In this document: positions 1 to 7,454 of the stretch, in pieces
Numbering within the stretch: the first letter of the stretch is position 1
Layout of the letters: every line of letters starts with the position of its first letter
Source: Nitrosospira sp.
GTDB taxonomy: Bacteria; Pseudomonadota; Gammaproteobacteria; Burkholderiales; Nitrosomonadaceae
Length of the DNA stretch: 9,940 nt
Assembly: GCA_030453055.1 (NCBI GenBank)
Contig: JAKDLC010000054.1
Coordinates: 1 to 9,940 of the forward strand
Direction of reading: 5' to 3'
Program-made: the position numbers and the translations under genes
The notes under the pieces: generated by a model
Told to the model about the DNA's origin: nothing
Database searches by the model: none
What the model saw: only the letters and a program-made list of their open reading frames with translations

Positions 1-215
1 AGAAACCGGTTGCCGTCCTGTGTCGTGTGGAAATACCTGGGGAGTGTAAGTCAGCCTACGCAGTCGATCGCGTGTCCGCAAAAGATGACGCCTTGACGGT
101 CAATCGTGCTTTGCGCGCCGAGATAGAGGAGCGACAGGCGTGCGAGATCAGATTGCTTGCGGCGGTGAAGGGATGCAACGATGTGCCGCCGCTGAAAAAA
201 CCGCATCATGAGTGA
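1..215 (+). CDS. 3' end of a possible Rz-like spanin (lysis) gene, partial
   Basis: The reading frame starting at base 3 is open from the left edge to a TGA at 213-215, so the gene probably begins outside the window; a GTG at 27 could serve as an internal start but has no obvious ribosome binding site. The visible protein holds EIPGEC, then SAYAVDRVSAKDD, then a helical stretch with ALRAEIEERQACEIRLLAAVKGC. This pattern (a Cys-bearing segment followed by an ALRAEIEER...L.AA...C helix) resembles the C-termini of Rz-like inner-membrane spanins, as I remember them. Spanins fuse inner and outer membrane at the end of lysis. A lysis gene directly upstream of the terminase genes is the order in lambdoid and P22-like phages, which supports the guess. 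It overlaps the small terminase start by 8 bases. The N-terminal membrane anchor, which would be decisive, is not in view. Confidence 0.5.
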   Translation, partial: KPVAVLCRVEIPGECKSAYAVDRVSAKDDALTVNRALRAEIEERQACEIRLLAAVKGCNDVPPLKKPHHE

Positions 216-738
216 ACGCGAAATTTTCCCGAAAAATGCGGACGAGAACCCGGCAGACGCAGCGCCTTCAAGCAAACGAAGGAGTGCGCGGACCATAAAA
301 ACGCCTGAGCTGCTGGATGCAATCTGTGCCGGTATTTCACTTGGCAAATCCGCGCGGGCAATGTGTGTCGAGACCGGCATAAGCCAAAGGGTTTTATGGA
401 ACTGGCTGGCGAGCGATGCGGAGCTCATGCGGCAATACCTGCTTGCCAAGGAGCTTTGTATCGACGCCTATGCTGAAGAAATCATTGAAATTTCCGACGA
501 CGGGTCGAGAGATACCTACACCGATGAAAAGGGAAGAGAGGTAATAGATCGGGAGGTTATCGCGCGCGCCCAGTTGCGCATCGATGCGCGCAAATGGTAC
601 GCGTCAAGGCTGGCGCCCAAAAAATACGGAGACAAATTGATGAATGCACAGGATGGCGGCGATACAAACAAGCGTAACGCACACAAAGTCGAGGTGGCCT
701 TTGTCGCCGCCACTGCCCCGGCCGCCGGCGGCAAGTAG
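208..738 (+). CDS. Phage terminase small subunit (Sf6-type)
   Basis: A 176-residue protein that would bind the phage packaging site and recruit the large terminase. Residues about 30-70 (TPELLDAICAGISLGKSARAMC...GISQRVLWNWLASD) form a helix-turn-helix typical of small terminases. Residues about 123-143 carry AQLRIDARKWYASRLAPKKYGDK, a signature I recognise from the Sf6-type small-terminase family, where it lies in the oligomerising core. The tail after residue 145 is low-complexity, ending in AAAPAAGGK-like sequence, and probably disordered. The ATG at 208 overlaps the upstream stop as ATGAGTGA and has no good Shine-Dalgarno sequence, suggesting translational coupling. The large terminase follows after 52 bases. 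Length and gene order fit the family. Confidence 0.92.
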   Translation: MSEREIFPKNADENPADAAPSSKRRSARTIKTPELLDAICAGISLGKSARAMCVETGISQRVLWNWLASDAELMRQYLLAKELCIDAYAEEIIEISDDGSRDTYTDEKGREVIDREVIARAQLRIDARKWYASRLAPKKYGDKLMNAQDGGDTNKRNAHKVEVAFVAATAPAAGGK

Positions 739-764
739 GCTCACTGCACCAGGATAAAATCATC

Positions 765-794
765 ATGATTCTCGTCTATCCGGCGGCGGCATGA
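765..794 (+). other. Nine-codon leader ORF overlapping the large terminase start
   Basis: An ATG at 765 opens a short frame (MILVYPAAA) whose TGA at 792-794 overlaps the large terminase ATG at 791 as ATGA. AGGA at 751-754 lies ten bases before it. The large terminase start itself has only a GGCGGCGGC run in front and no clear Shine-Dalgarno sequence, so ribosomes finishing this mini-ORF could reinitiate on the terminase gene. This is an inference from spacing alone; so short a frame can arise by chance. Confidence 0.2.
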
Positions 795-2044
795 CCGCGC
801 ACAGAGCGGAATTTCCTGAAAAACTCCGATTCTTGTTCGAAGCGGCACGGTACAAGATTTTATATGGCGGGCGTGGCGGGGCGAAGTCCTGGGGTGTGGC
901 CAGGGCTTTACTGATACAGGCAGCCGCAACCCCGCTTCGTATTCTGTGCGTACGCGAGTTTCAGACCTCGATCGCCGAATCGGTGCATCACCTGTTGCAG
1001 TCGCAGATTGCGGAGATTGGACTGGAATCGTTTTACGAGGTGCAGAACAACGCGATCAAGGGCGCGAACGGATCTGAGTTCGTGTTTGCCGGATTGCGCA
1101 ACAATGTCACCAAGATCAAGTCGTTCGAGGGCGTGGATCGGGTGTGGGTCGAGGAGGCGCAGACGGTCAGCAAGTCCAGTTGGGAAGTGCTGATACCGAC
1201 CATTCGTAAGGACGGCTCGGAAATCTGGCTGACGTTCAACCCGGAATTAGAGTCAGATGAGACCTATCGGCGATTTGTAGTAAATCCGCCGGCTGATGCA
1301 AAGGTCGTCAAGATCAACTGGCAGGACAATCCGTGGTTCCCGGAGGTGCTGGCCAGGGAAAAAGACGAACTCAAGGCGCGCGATCCCGACGCCTACCAGA
1401 ATGTGTGGGAAGGGCATTGCCGTGTCACGCTCGATGGGGCGATTTACGCCAGGGAGTTGAGACTGGCGCAGGAAGAGGGACGGATTCGCAATGTACCGTA
1501 CGACGCACTCAAGCAGGTGCATACCTTCTTTGATTTGGGATGGGCGGACAACACCAGCATCTGGTTCGCGCAGTCGGTAAACAACGAATTAAGGCTGATC
1601 GATTATTACTCGAACAATCAGCAGCCGCTCCAGCATTACATCGGCGTGCTGCAAAACAAAGGATACATCTATGGGACGGACTGGTTGCCGCATGACGCAA
1701 AGGCCAAGACGCTCGCGACAGGCCGCTCTGTCGAGGAAATCATGACGGCAGCCGGCCGGAAAGTGCAAATCGTGCCGAATCTCTCCGTCTCGGATGGGAT
1801 CAATGCCGCGAGAACGATATTCAACCGCTGCTATTTCGATGAGGCGAGATGTGCGGAAGGGCTCCAGAGCTTGAGGCATTACCGTTACGACGTTGATCCG
1901 GATTCCAAACAATTCAGCGGGAAGCCGTTGCATGATTATCACAGCCATGCGGCGGATGCGTTCCGGTATTTTGCCGTGGCCATCGAAGAGGATAGGCCGG
2001 CGAGTAGCGCGCGCGGGATCAGGATGGGTGGGTGGCGCGCATGA
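791..2044 (+). CDS. Phage terminase large subunit (ATPase and nuclease)
   Basis: A 417-residue protein of the TIGR01547/PBSX terminase type, the motor that cuts concatemeric DNA and pumps it into the prohead. The N-terminal ATPase shows a Walker A-like loop GGRGGAKS at residues 26-33, a Walker B segment VDRVWVEEA at about 115-123 with the acidic pair E121-E122, and the coupling motif LTFNPE at 147-152. The C-terminal RNase H-like nuclease shows candidate metal-binding acids at D248 (FFDLGWADNTS), D302 (LPHDAK) and D389 (HDYHSHAADAFRY). Length is normal and nothing is missing. The ATG at 791 follows a nine-codon mini-ORF; no better in-frame start is seen upstream. The 3' end overlaps the portal gene. 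Confidence 0.95.
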   Translation: MTAHRAEFPEKLRFLFEAARYKILYGGRGGAKSWGVARALLIQAAATPLRILCVREFQTSIAESVHHLLQSQIAEIGLESFYEVQNNAIKGANGSEFVFAGLRNNVTKIKSFEGVDRVWVEEAQTVSKSSWEVLIPTIRKDGSEIWLTFNPELESDETYRRFVVNPPADAKVVKINWQDNPWFPEVLAREKDELKARDPDAYQNVWEGHCRVTLDGAIYARELRLAQEEGRIRNVPYDALKQVHTFFDLGWADNTSIWFAQSVNNELRLIDYYSNNQQPLQHYIGVLQNKGYIYGTDWLPHDAKAKTLATGRSVEEIMTAAGRKVQIVPNLSVSDGINAARTIFNRCYFDEARCAEGLQSLRHYRYDVDPDSKQFSGKPLHDYHSHAADAFRYFAVAIEEDRPASSARGIRMGGWRA

Positions 2045-4176
2045 TCGAAGCATACGACGCCAACGCCAGCGCGCCGATCACCAAGGATATGGATATCGCC
2101 GCGTACAACAAGATTTGCCGCGACATTCGCAATCAGCCCAAGTGGCGGCTCGATGCGGACACGGACTGCGACTATTACGACGGTGCGCAGACGAGCGTGG
2201 AGGTAAACCAGCGATTGAAAGACGCTGGCATTCCTCCGCAGGACAGCAATCTCATCAAGCCGACGATCAATGCGGTCCTTGGATTGGAGGCGCGTTCTCG
2301 CACCGATTACAAGGTAACTTCCGACGATGAAGCCCAGGCCGAGATAGCGGAAGGCTTGTCCGCGAAGATCAAGGAGATCGAAACCGAGTCACGCGCTGAT
2401 CGCGCCATGTCCGACGCCTACTCAAGCATGATCCGGGCTGGGGTCGGCTGGGTGGAAGTGTCACGCGAGTTCGATCCGCTGAAATACCCGTACCGGGTGC
2501 GGGAAATCCACCGCAACGATATCTGGTGGGACTGGACGGCAAGGGAGCCGGATCTGTCCGATGCGCGCTACCTGCGGCGGGACAAGTGGGTGGACCGTGA
2601 GCAGGCACTGCGGATGTTCCCGGAAGAGGCCGCGCTCATCGAGAACTCGTGGTCCGGCTGGAATACGCTGGATGTGTACGCCGGTACCGATACCGGCATG
2701 GCGCGAGCGTATGAAGTCGAACAAGTGTGGGGCAGGGTACAGGAAGAGTATCTGAACCGCGCCTCCGGCATGGTGCGCCTCTCGGAACTGTGGTATCGGC
2801 ATTACGAGGAAGCGCCGGTGTTGATGTTGCCGGACGGAAAAGCGATCGAGTACAGCGAGTGCAATCCGTATCATCAGCAGGCGGTGGCGCAAGGCCTGGT
2901 GCAGGTGCAGAAGTCGCTGTTGCCGAGGGTGCGGGTTTCGATCTGGTTGGGGCCGCACAAGCTGATGGACGTGGCAACGCCTCTGCCGCACGGAAACTTC
3001 CCGTATGTGCCGTTCTGGTGCTTTCGCAAGGATAGGAGCCGGTCGCCCTATGGCCTGATTCGCGACATGCGCGGGCCGCAGGATCAGATCATCGATCTGG
3101 ATATTCTGCTGTACGAAGTCCTGAACTCGGTCAAGGTCGAGGTGGACAACGATGCGCTCGATCTTGCCCAGAATACGTATCAGGAAGTGGCGCAGAACAT
3201 GAACAGCCTGCGGTCGATGACGGTGCTGAATTCGCAGCGTCGTAATGCAAACGGCTTCAGGGTGACGCGGGAACACGCGCTTGCCACCCAGGTATTCCAA
3301 TTGGTGCAGGAGCGTAAAAAACGTATCGAAGAGGTCGGCGGCGTCTACCGGGCGATGTTGGGGGCCAGTACGGAGGCCAGTAGCGGCGTCGCTATCAATA
3401 ACCTGGTGGAGCAGGGCTCTACCGTGCTGGCCGAGCCGAACGATAACTTTCGCTATGCCCGGCGTCTGGTCGGGCAGCAGCTTCTGGCGTTCGCTGCGGC
3501 TGATATGGTTGGCAAGCCCATGGCAATCTCGGTGCGTGAAGGTGCTCGGCGAAAAGTGATATACATCAATCGCCAGGTGATGACCCCACAAGGTCCGGTG
3601 GTCGAGAACGACATTACAACCGCTCAGGTCAAGGTGGTGCTGGAGGATATACCGGCGACTCCAACCTTCCGGGCGCAGCAGCTGCAAGCGTTCTCACAGA
3701 TGGTGCAGGCCGCGCCGCCCCAATTCCAGGCGATCATGTATCCGGCTATGTTGGAGTTGTCGGATATTCCCAACCGGCATGAGTTGGCGGAGCAAACGCG
3801 TAAAGCGGCTGGTGTTACAGGACCGACGACGCCGGAACAAGATCAGCAGCAGGCGCAGATGATGCAGCAGCAACAGGCGATGCAGCAGCAGATGATTCAG
3901 TTGCAGATGGCGCTTGCGGCTGCGAATGTCAAGAAAACCGAGGCGCAGGCGCAAAGCATCGCGCAGGAGGCGCAGGGCGATGGCGGGAAGAATGCGCAAC
4001 TGCAACAGCAAATCGAGCAGTTGAAGGCACAGCTGGCGGATAAATCGGCTGAGTTGGAGTTAAAGGCACGGGATCTGGAGTTGAAGGAAGAGAAGATCGG
4101 GATCGATGCGCGGCTTGCGGCAGAGAAACTATCGTTGGATCATGTGAATAAGGCGCTATCTCAAAGGACAATATGA
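2041..4176 (+). CDS. P22-type portal protein
   Basis: A protein of 711 residues, close to the 725 of the P22 portal, expected to form the dodecameric ring through which DNA enters and leaves the head. The body has the family's look: an early CDYYDGAQ segment, the WDWTAREPDLSDARYLRRDKWVD-type clip/stem region, and near residues 423-463 RKKRIEEVGGVYRAMLGAST.ASSGVAINNLV. From about residue 601 it becomes glutamine-rich (DQQQAQMMQQQQ) and then a long charged coiled coil (about 650-700), which matches the C-terminal helical barrel of P22-type portals. I chose the ATG at 2041 because it overlaps the terminase stop as ATGA; a GTG at 2032, with AGGA at 2021-2024, is a reasonable alternative giving 714 residues. 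It is followed by a 4-base overlap with the next gene. Confidence 0.9.
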   Translation: MIEAYDANASAPITKDMDIAAYNKICRDIRNQPKWRLDADTDCDYYDGAQTSVEVNQRLKDAGIPPQDSNLIKPTINAVLGLEARSRTDYKVTSDDEAQAEIAEGLSAKIKEIETESRADRAMSDAYSSMIRAGVGWVEVSREFDPLKYPYRVREIHRNDIWWDWTAREPDLSDARYLRRDKWVDREQALRMFPEEAALIENSWSGWNTLDVYAGTDTGMARAYEVEQVWGRVQEEYLNRASGMVRLSELWYRHYEEAPVLMLPDGKAIEYSECNPYHQQAVAQGLVQVQKSLLPRVRVSIWLGPHKLMDVATPLPHGNFPYVPFWCFRKDRSRSPYGLIRDMRGPQDQIIDLDILLYEVLNSVKVEVDNDALDLAQNTYQEVAQNMNSLRSMTVLNSQRRNANGFRVTREHALATQVFQLVQERKKRIEEVGGVYRAMLGASTEASSGVAINNLVEQGSTVLAEPNDNFRYARRLVGQQLLAFAAADMVGKPMAISVREGARRKVIYINRQVMTPQGPVVENDITTAQVKVVLEDIPATPTFRAQQLQAFSQMVQAAPPQFQAIMYPAMLELSDIPNRHELAEQTRKAAGVTGPTTPEQDQQQAQMMQQQQAMQQQMIQLQMALAAANVKKTEAQAQSIAQEAQGDGGKNAQLQQQIEQLKAQLADKSAELELKARDLELKEEKIGIDARLAAEKLSLDHVNKALSQRTI

Positions 4177-4937
4177 TCAAATTAACTGAAGCTCGAACAA
4201 TCCAGGGTGTGAGATTTGGAGTTGGCGCGGTGCTTAATTCTGATGCCGCCACTGAATCGCAGTTGCTGGCCGCTGGCGTAGCGACTGCATTGCCGCTGGT
4301 GCTGACCTATACCTGGGCCACGAAGCCAAACTACTCGCTCACAGCCGCTGGCACGATCATTAACATATCTGATGTTGGGGGCGAAGGCGGATCGCTTTGG
4401 AAGGCCACCTCGGCTGGATGGGTACCGTTGAATGGCGTGGTCAAACTCGCGTCAAAGTGGGGAACCGTGGCCAGCCCGGTTGCGACAATATCTGGCTCGA
4501 CAGGCGCGTTATTCGTTCCCACGGGAGGATCAGGATCGCTCATCATTCCGGCGTCAATGTTGATACCCGAGCACAGCGTCTTGCGGGCACGTGCGGTGAT
4601 GCACAGACGCGGGATCAATGGGACGGCCACCGCTAGAATTTACCTCGGAACAGCCGGAACATCGTCAGACGACACGGCATACTCTCTGGGCATAGCCGCG
4701 ACGGATACACTGGAAATACGGCCAGATGTCGAAATTGGCGTAGTTGCGTCCGCGTCGATGACAGGCACAAACTGGATGGCGCCGGGGAGTACCGGATCAA
4801 GCCCAACTGCTGTGACGGCAATGACCACGAACATAAACACCGCCGCAGCTATGACTTTATCTTTCGGCATGGATAACGCTAATGCCCTGGATTCGTTCGA
4901 TCTTATCGGCTATTCAGTGCTGCTCGAATCGCTATGA
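4173..4937 (+). CDS. Probable virion spike/fibre-like protein with beta-rich C-terminus
   Basis: A 254-residue protein starting at an ATG that overlaps the portal stop (ATGA), with AAGGA four bases upstream. Residues 1-40 (TIQGVRFGVGAVLNSDAATESQLLAAGVA) resemble a short N-terminal module I have seen on small virion-associated phage proteins. Residues about 46-95 (TWATKPNYSLTAAGTIINISDVGGEGGSLWKATSAGWVPLNG) look like the aromatic-glycine linker common in phage tailspikes and fibres. The remainder is rich in G, S, T and A with alternating hydrophobic residues, suggesting a beta-sandwich such as a receptor-binding jelly roll. No catalytic motif is apparent. Overlap with the downstream hydrolase-like gene suggests the two are made in linked amounts and may act on the same host surface glycan. 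The precise role is inferred. Confidence 0.6.
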   Translation: MIKLTEARTIQGVRFGVGAVLNSDAATESQLLAAGVATALPLVLTYTWATKPNYSLTAAGTIINISDVGGEGGSLWKATSAGWVPLNGVVKLASKWGTVASPVATISGSTGALFVPTGGSGSLIIPASMLIPEHSVLRARAVMHRRGINGTATARIYLGTAGTSSDDTAYSLGIAATDTLEIRPDVEIGVVASASMTGTNWMAPGSTGSSPTAVTAMTTNINTAAAMTLSFGMDNANALDSFDLIGYSVLLESL

Positions 4938-5899
4938 CATTGTTATCCGTCGACCTAACCCCGGTTCCGCCGTTTCCGCAGGGGCACCAAAACTGGATGA
5001 TCCCGGAGAACAGAAATGCAGTTCTGGACACCACTTATTATCGTCAGTGTGTTTTGGACACTGACGGGATTCTGTACACCGTTGCATGGCTTGATATGGA
5101 ATCGGCGCAAGGGGTATATGACTTCTCAACGATCATCACCGCGCTGGATTACGCGGCAAGCAAAGGCAAGAATGTCATTGTCCGGATTTTCTACAAGACT
5201 TATGTCGCGGCACATCCAAAACCTCTGCCGGCGTATATCTTAAGTGACCATGCAACCTATGGCGGCTCTCCAACCAGCGGGGGGCTTTTGCCCAATCAAT
5301 TCTCGGCCTGGACGCCAAGGATGCACAACGCCGCGGTGATGGCGAGATTCAAGGCATTGGTGAGCGCAATGGCCGATGTGATCGGCTCGCACCCCGCGCT
5401 CCAGGGTATAAGCGTAGACGAGTCGGCATGGTCTTTGACCTCAGCCAGCGGCACATGGCCCGTGGCCGGATTGACCGCGCAAGATACAACGAATACCCAC
5501 CGTGAGATAAGCGCTCATCTCAAGGCATGTTTCCCGGACAAGGAAGTGTACGTATTCTGTAACTATTTCGAGGGGAACAATGCGGCGACCTGCCTGGAAA
5601 ATTTGCGCTGGTATGTCGCTCAAGGATATTTGCCCGCGATTACCGATACATTCCGCCGCCCGGAGAACAATGCCTCGATCCAGCCTACCGACCCCGCTTA
5701 CCCCATGGCCGCGAAAACGTTGATGGATGTCGAATGGATGAGTACCGGGGCTGACGATTCGGGATTAACCGAGCGGATGATTCAAAACGCGATGGAGCAT
5801 GCGCGGTGCGGCGCGCACATCTCGGCCTGGATGGCCAGGGGCGGGGCAACGAGCAATTATTGGGTGGCTATGAAGAATGCGATGGCGGTAGTTGGGTAA
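4934..5899 (+). CDS. Glycoside hydrolase-like (TIM-barrel, GH42-like) protein
   Basis: A 321-residue protein that begins at an ATG overlapping the previous stop (ATGA) without a Shine-Dalgarno sequence, so it is probably translated by coupling. Its layout suggests a clan GH-A type TIM barrel: AWLDMESAQGVYDFSTIITALDYAASKGKNVIVRIFYKTY (residues 51-90) is the typical start, with strand 2/3 landmarks; HPALQGISVDESAW (153-166) puts a DE pair (162-163) where the acid/base glutamate would sit; TLMDVEWMS (262-270) offers E267 as a candidate nucleophile. No signal peptide is visible, as expected for a virion part. It probably degrades or binds host surface polysaccharide together with the preceding spike-like protein. 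The family assignment is from pattern recognition; substrate is unknown and activity is not assured. A terminator follows 20 bases after the stop. Confidence 0.62.
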   Translation: MTLLSVDLTPVPPFPQGHQNWMIPENRNAVLDTTYYRQCVLDTDGILYTVAWLDMESAQGVYDFSTIITALDYAASKGKNVIVRIFYKTYVAAHPKPLPAYILSDHATYGGSPTSGGLLPNQFSAWTPRMHNAAVMARFKALVSAMADVIGSHPALQGISVDESAWSLTSASGTWPVAGLTAQDTTNTHREISAHLKACFPDKEVYVFCNYFEGNNAATCLENLRWYVAQGYLPAITDTFRRPENNASIQPTDPAYPMAAKTLMDVEWMSTGADDSGLTERMIQNAMEHARCGAHISAWMARGGATSNYWVAMKNAMAVVG

Positions 5900-5919
5900 T
5901 ATTCATATAGATCAGACAC

Positions 5920-5946
5920 AAGCCGCCTTGAGCGGCTTTTTTGTTT
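5920..5946 (+). terminator. Rho-independent terminator after the hydrolase-like gene (left repeat copy)
   Basis: AAGCCGC / GCGGCTT arms of seven base pairs enclose the loop CTTGA and run into a T-rich tract (TTTTTTGTTT). It lies 20 bases after the stop of the hydrolase-like gene and would end transcription coming from the packaging genes unless the late transcript is antiterminated. The 29 bases 5920-5948 recur exactly at 8937-8965. Confidence 0.85.
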
Positions 5947-5948
5947 GG
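5920..5948 (+). repeat. Exact 29-bp direct repeat, left copy
   Basis: The 29 bases 5920-5948, made of the whole terminator hairpin plus its T-tract and following GG, are identical to 8937-8965. The match ends at once on both sides (C versus T before, T versus G after). The two copies are 3,017 bases apart and enclose all the accessory genes. They could have arisen when the insert was captured, or could be two copies of a terminator common in this phage group. Confidence 0.9.
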
Positions 5949-5983
5949 TGCGCCCTGTTAATTAGAGTTTTTTGTCATAGTAT

Positions 5984-6002
5984 CGTCCAACTCTGTTGGG
6001 CG
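5984..6002 (+). other. Inverted repeat ahead of the 94-residue orphan gene
   Basis: CGTCCAAC (5984-5991) can pair with GTTGGGCG (5995-6002) with one G-T pair, leaving a three-base loop. No T-tract follows, so it is not a terminator. It could be an operator or a 5' leader hairpin of the transcript for the next gene. I see no convincing -35/-10 pair in 5949-6038. Confidence 0.35.
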
Positions 6003-6038
6003 TAGGCGTTGCGAATATATTTGACAAGAGGCATCGGC

Positions 6039-6323
6039 ATGACTTATTCGAATAAATACATGGTAGTACTGACTGTCAAGGGTGATATGGCAGGTGATGG
6101 GATGTTCGTGGCGCGTGAAGTTTGGCGAACGCTTGAGGAATATCTTGAGTTGGTGAAACGTAATGATGCCGGGGGTCAAGCACACGAGATATATGAGGGA
6201 TCAACAGGAGCAAAGCTATCTGTCATAGCTTCCACTCGGAACGCAACGCAAATTCCCTATGAAGGGCCGCGCCTCCGAGACCTGATGTGCGATCGGGTTG
6301 GCCCGCAGACGAAAGAGAAGTAA
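6039..6323 (+). CDS. Hypothetical 94-residue protein
   Basis: I do not recognise this small protein. The ATG at 6039 is preferred over a TTG at 6009 because AAGAGG lies seven bases before it, an excellent ribosome binding site. The sequence starts MTYSNKYMVVLTVKGDM, has a probable amphipathic helix at about 25-41 (AREVWRTLEEYLELVKRND), a beta-like middle (GAKLSVIAST) and a charged, polar end (VGPQTKEK). No membrane segment, signal peptide or cysteine cluster is present (one Cys, in LMCD). It is the first gene after the left terminator and is separated from the three-gene set by about 200 bases, so it may be an independent accessory gene. Base composition is visibly less GC-rich than the portal gene. 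Confidence 0.7.
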   Translation: MTYSNKYMVVLTVKGDMAGDGMFVAREVWRTLEEYLELVKRNDAGGQAHEIYEGSTGAKLSVIASTRNATQIPYEGPRLRDLMCDRVGPQTKEK

Positions 6324-6520
6324 CAAGTATGCATTCGGATGGTGATTGTCTGGCCATCTCGGCGAATTGTGCTGACCATTCATTCCTTAGGTGCGATAGA
6401 AAATTTCCAGGCGGTGATGGGTAGAATCCCGTGAAGATTGTTCGATAATTGAAACTTCACGCTTCCCAATCTGTCAACTAGAGTGTAAAGTGTTAAATCT
6501 GCTGTCAATTGGAGCGCGCT
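6324..6520 (+). promoter_or_regulatory. Intergenic region with possible regulatory repeats upstream of the three-gene cassette
   Basis: This 197-base gap is the likely place for the cassette promoter. GTGAAG (6431-6436) and CTTCAC (6455-6460) form an inverted repeat that surrounds GATAAT (6444-6449), a five-of-six match to a -10 box, but no good -35 box is found at the right distance. The heptamer CTGTCAA occurs at 6471-6477 and again at 6502-6508, 31 bases apart, or about three helical turns. These could be operators for the helix-turn-helix protein encoded downstream. No tRNA or small RNA is apparent. Confidence 0.25.
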
Positions 6521-7330
6521 ATGGGTGAAAAAATGAAGAACGCACCAGTGTACTTCACTATTGCCCAAGTTCGGCATAATCCTGTCTTGCAACTGGGTTA
6601 CTACGCACCTGATATTCAGGAACGGATGCGAAAGGCTGGCTATCCCGATTTCAAGAAGGGAACTGCCATGGCCTTTTCTTTTTCTTTGAGGCCGCATATT
6701 GATAATGGGTCGATGCAGCAGAACCCTGCTGTGGAACCGGTCGAAAGATTAATGTTCTTCAGTGCGGATAGCACAAGAGGTTTCGTTGTTGAGCAAAACG
6801 CGCTGTCCTTTCACACAACGGATTACGATACCTTTGAAACGTTTGCCGATGAATTCATGAGGGGCGTAAGTATCGTACATGAATGTGTGACGCTTGCACT
6901 AACGGTAAGAATAGGGTTGCGATACCTGGATGCGGTGGTCCCACCTAATGAGGAAGAAGGGCTGCCCAGCTACTTGGCACCCGGTGTTTTGGGGATTAGT
7001 AACCGGTTGCCTGCGGATGTCTTGGTTTCGCATTCCATTGCCGAGACCCATATCCAGACTTCAGAGTGTGCTGTTCTGGCGCGCACGATCATTCAGGCTG
7101 GTCAACTTGGTTTTCCAATGGATCTTCAACCTATTGGCGTCAAGATTGCCGATCATTTTCAAAAGATCGACGGTGTGCATGCGATCATTGATACTGATGC
7201 ATCGATCGAGCGGCAGCAAGCTTTTGATATGGGCAGCATTAGAGAACAGCTAGAGAAGCTTCGAAGGGGCGTTGGCCTGGCGTTCGACGCAACAGTGATG
7301 CCACTCGCTGTCGTTGCTTGGAATAATTGA
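6521..7330 (+). CDS. TIGR04255 family protein
   Basis: A 269-residue protein that I recognise as a member of the TIGR04255 family, described as sporadically distributed among bacteria and of unknown function. The hallmarks are the N-terminal KNAPVYFTIAQVRHNPVLQLGYYAPDIQERMRKAGYPDF, the central RIGLRYLDAV (starting at R130), and the C-terminal HAIIDTDASIERQQAFDMGSIREQLEKLRRG...DATVMPLAVVAWN. Length is normal and the gene is intact. I chose the ATG at 6521 because GGAG lies six bases before it; TTG at 6509 and ATG at 6533 are alternatives. It is probably cytosolic, with no signal peptide or membrane span. It is followed after 19 bases by the helix-turn-helix gene, with which it probably forms an operon. 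Its patchy distribution and position in a phage suggest an accessory or conflict role, which is inference. Confidence 0.88.
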   Translation: MGEKMKNAPVYFTIAQVRHNPVLQLGYYAPDIQERMRKAGYPDFKKGTAMAFSFSLRPHIDNGSMQQNPAVEPVERLMFFSADSTRGFVVEQNALSFHTTDYDTFETFADEFMRGVSIVHECVTLALTVRIGLRYLDAVVPPNEEEGLPSYLAPGVLGISNRLPADVLVSHSIAETHIQTSECAVLARTIIQAGQLGFPMDLQPIGVKIADHFQKIDGVHAIIDTDASIERQQAFDMGSIREQLEKLRRGVGLAFDATVMPLAVVAWNN

Positions 7331-7349
7331 CTCACGGAAGGAACGCGCC

Positions 7350-7415
7350 ATGTATGCCTATCAAGTGAACATGCAATCACGACTAACGAGGGGGCCCACT
7401 ACGTTCGTGAGGTAG
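7350..7415 (+). pseudogene. 5' part of the helix-turn-helix gene, ended by an in-frame amber codon
   Basis: An ATG at 7350 follows the strong ribosome binding site GGAAGGAA (7336-7343) by six bases and begins 19 bases after the previous gene. It encodes MYAYQVNMQSRLTRGPTTFVR and then meets TAG at 7413-7415. The frame is the same as the long helix-turn-helix frame at 7455-8006 (105 bases, exactly 35 codons, between 7350 and 7455), and the 13 codons between the TAG and 7455 are open (GAGLDHSIGLHDT). The simplest reading is one gene of 218 sense-or-stop codons with a single premature stop at codon 22. Readthrough by a suppressor tRNA, an internal restart, or a sequencing error remain possible. 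Confidence 0.7.
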
Positions 7416-7454
7416 GGGGCGGGGCTTGATCACTCCATAGGACTCCATGACACA

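Noticed and set aside
51..449. A 132-codon - strand frame across the lysis-like gene and small terminase
   Set aside because: It spans two better-supported + strand genes and has no recognisable features.
1589..2053. A 154-codon - strand frame opposite the large terminase 3' end
   Set aside because: It overlaps the conserved nuclease domain of the terminase and has no recognisable domain; antisense shadow.
2461..3687. A 408-codon open frame on the - strand opposite the portal gene
   Set aside because: It lies wholly within the well-supported portal gene; its protein is rich in H, R, L, Q and P with no family features, as expected for an antisense shadow of GC-rich coding sequence.
3841..3905. 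CAG-rich glutamine tract in the portal gene as a tandem DNA repeat
   Set aside because: It is an irregular mix of CAG, CAA and ATG codons encoding the Gln-rich start of the portal C-terminal helices, not an array of repeat units.
6016..6021. TATATT as a -10 box for the 94-residue gene
   Set aside because: No -35 box lies 16-18 bases upstream, and a start point near 6028 would cut into the ribosome binding site.
6380..6697. A 105-codon - strand frame across the cassette promoter region
   Set aside because: It overlaps the conserved N-terminus of the TIGR04255 protein and has no good ribosome binding site or family resemblance that I can see.
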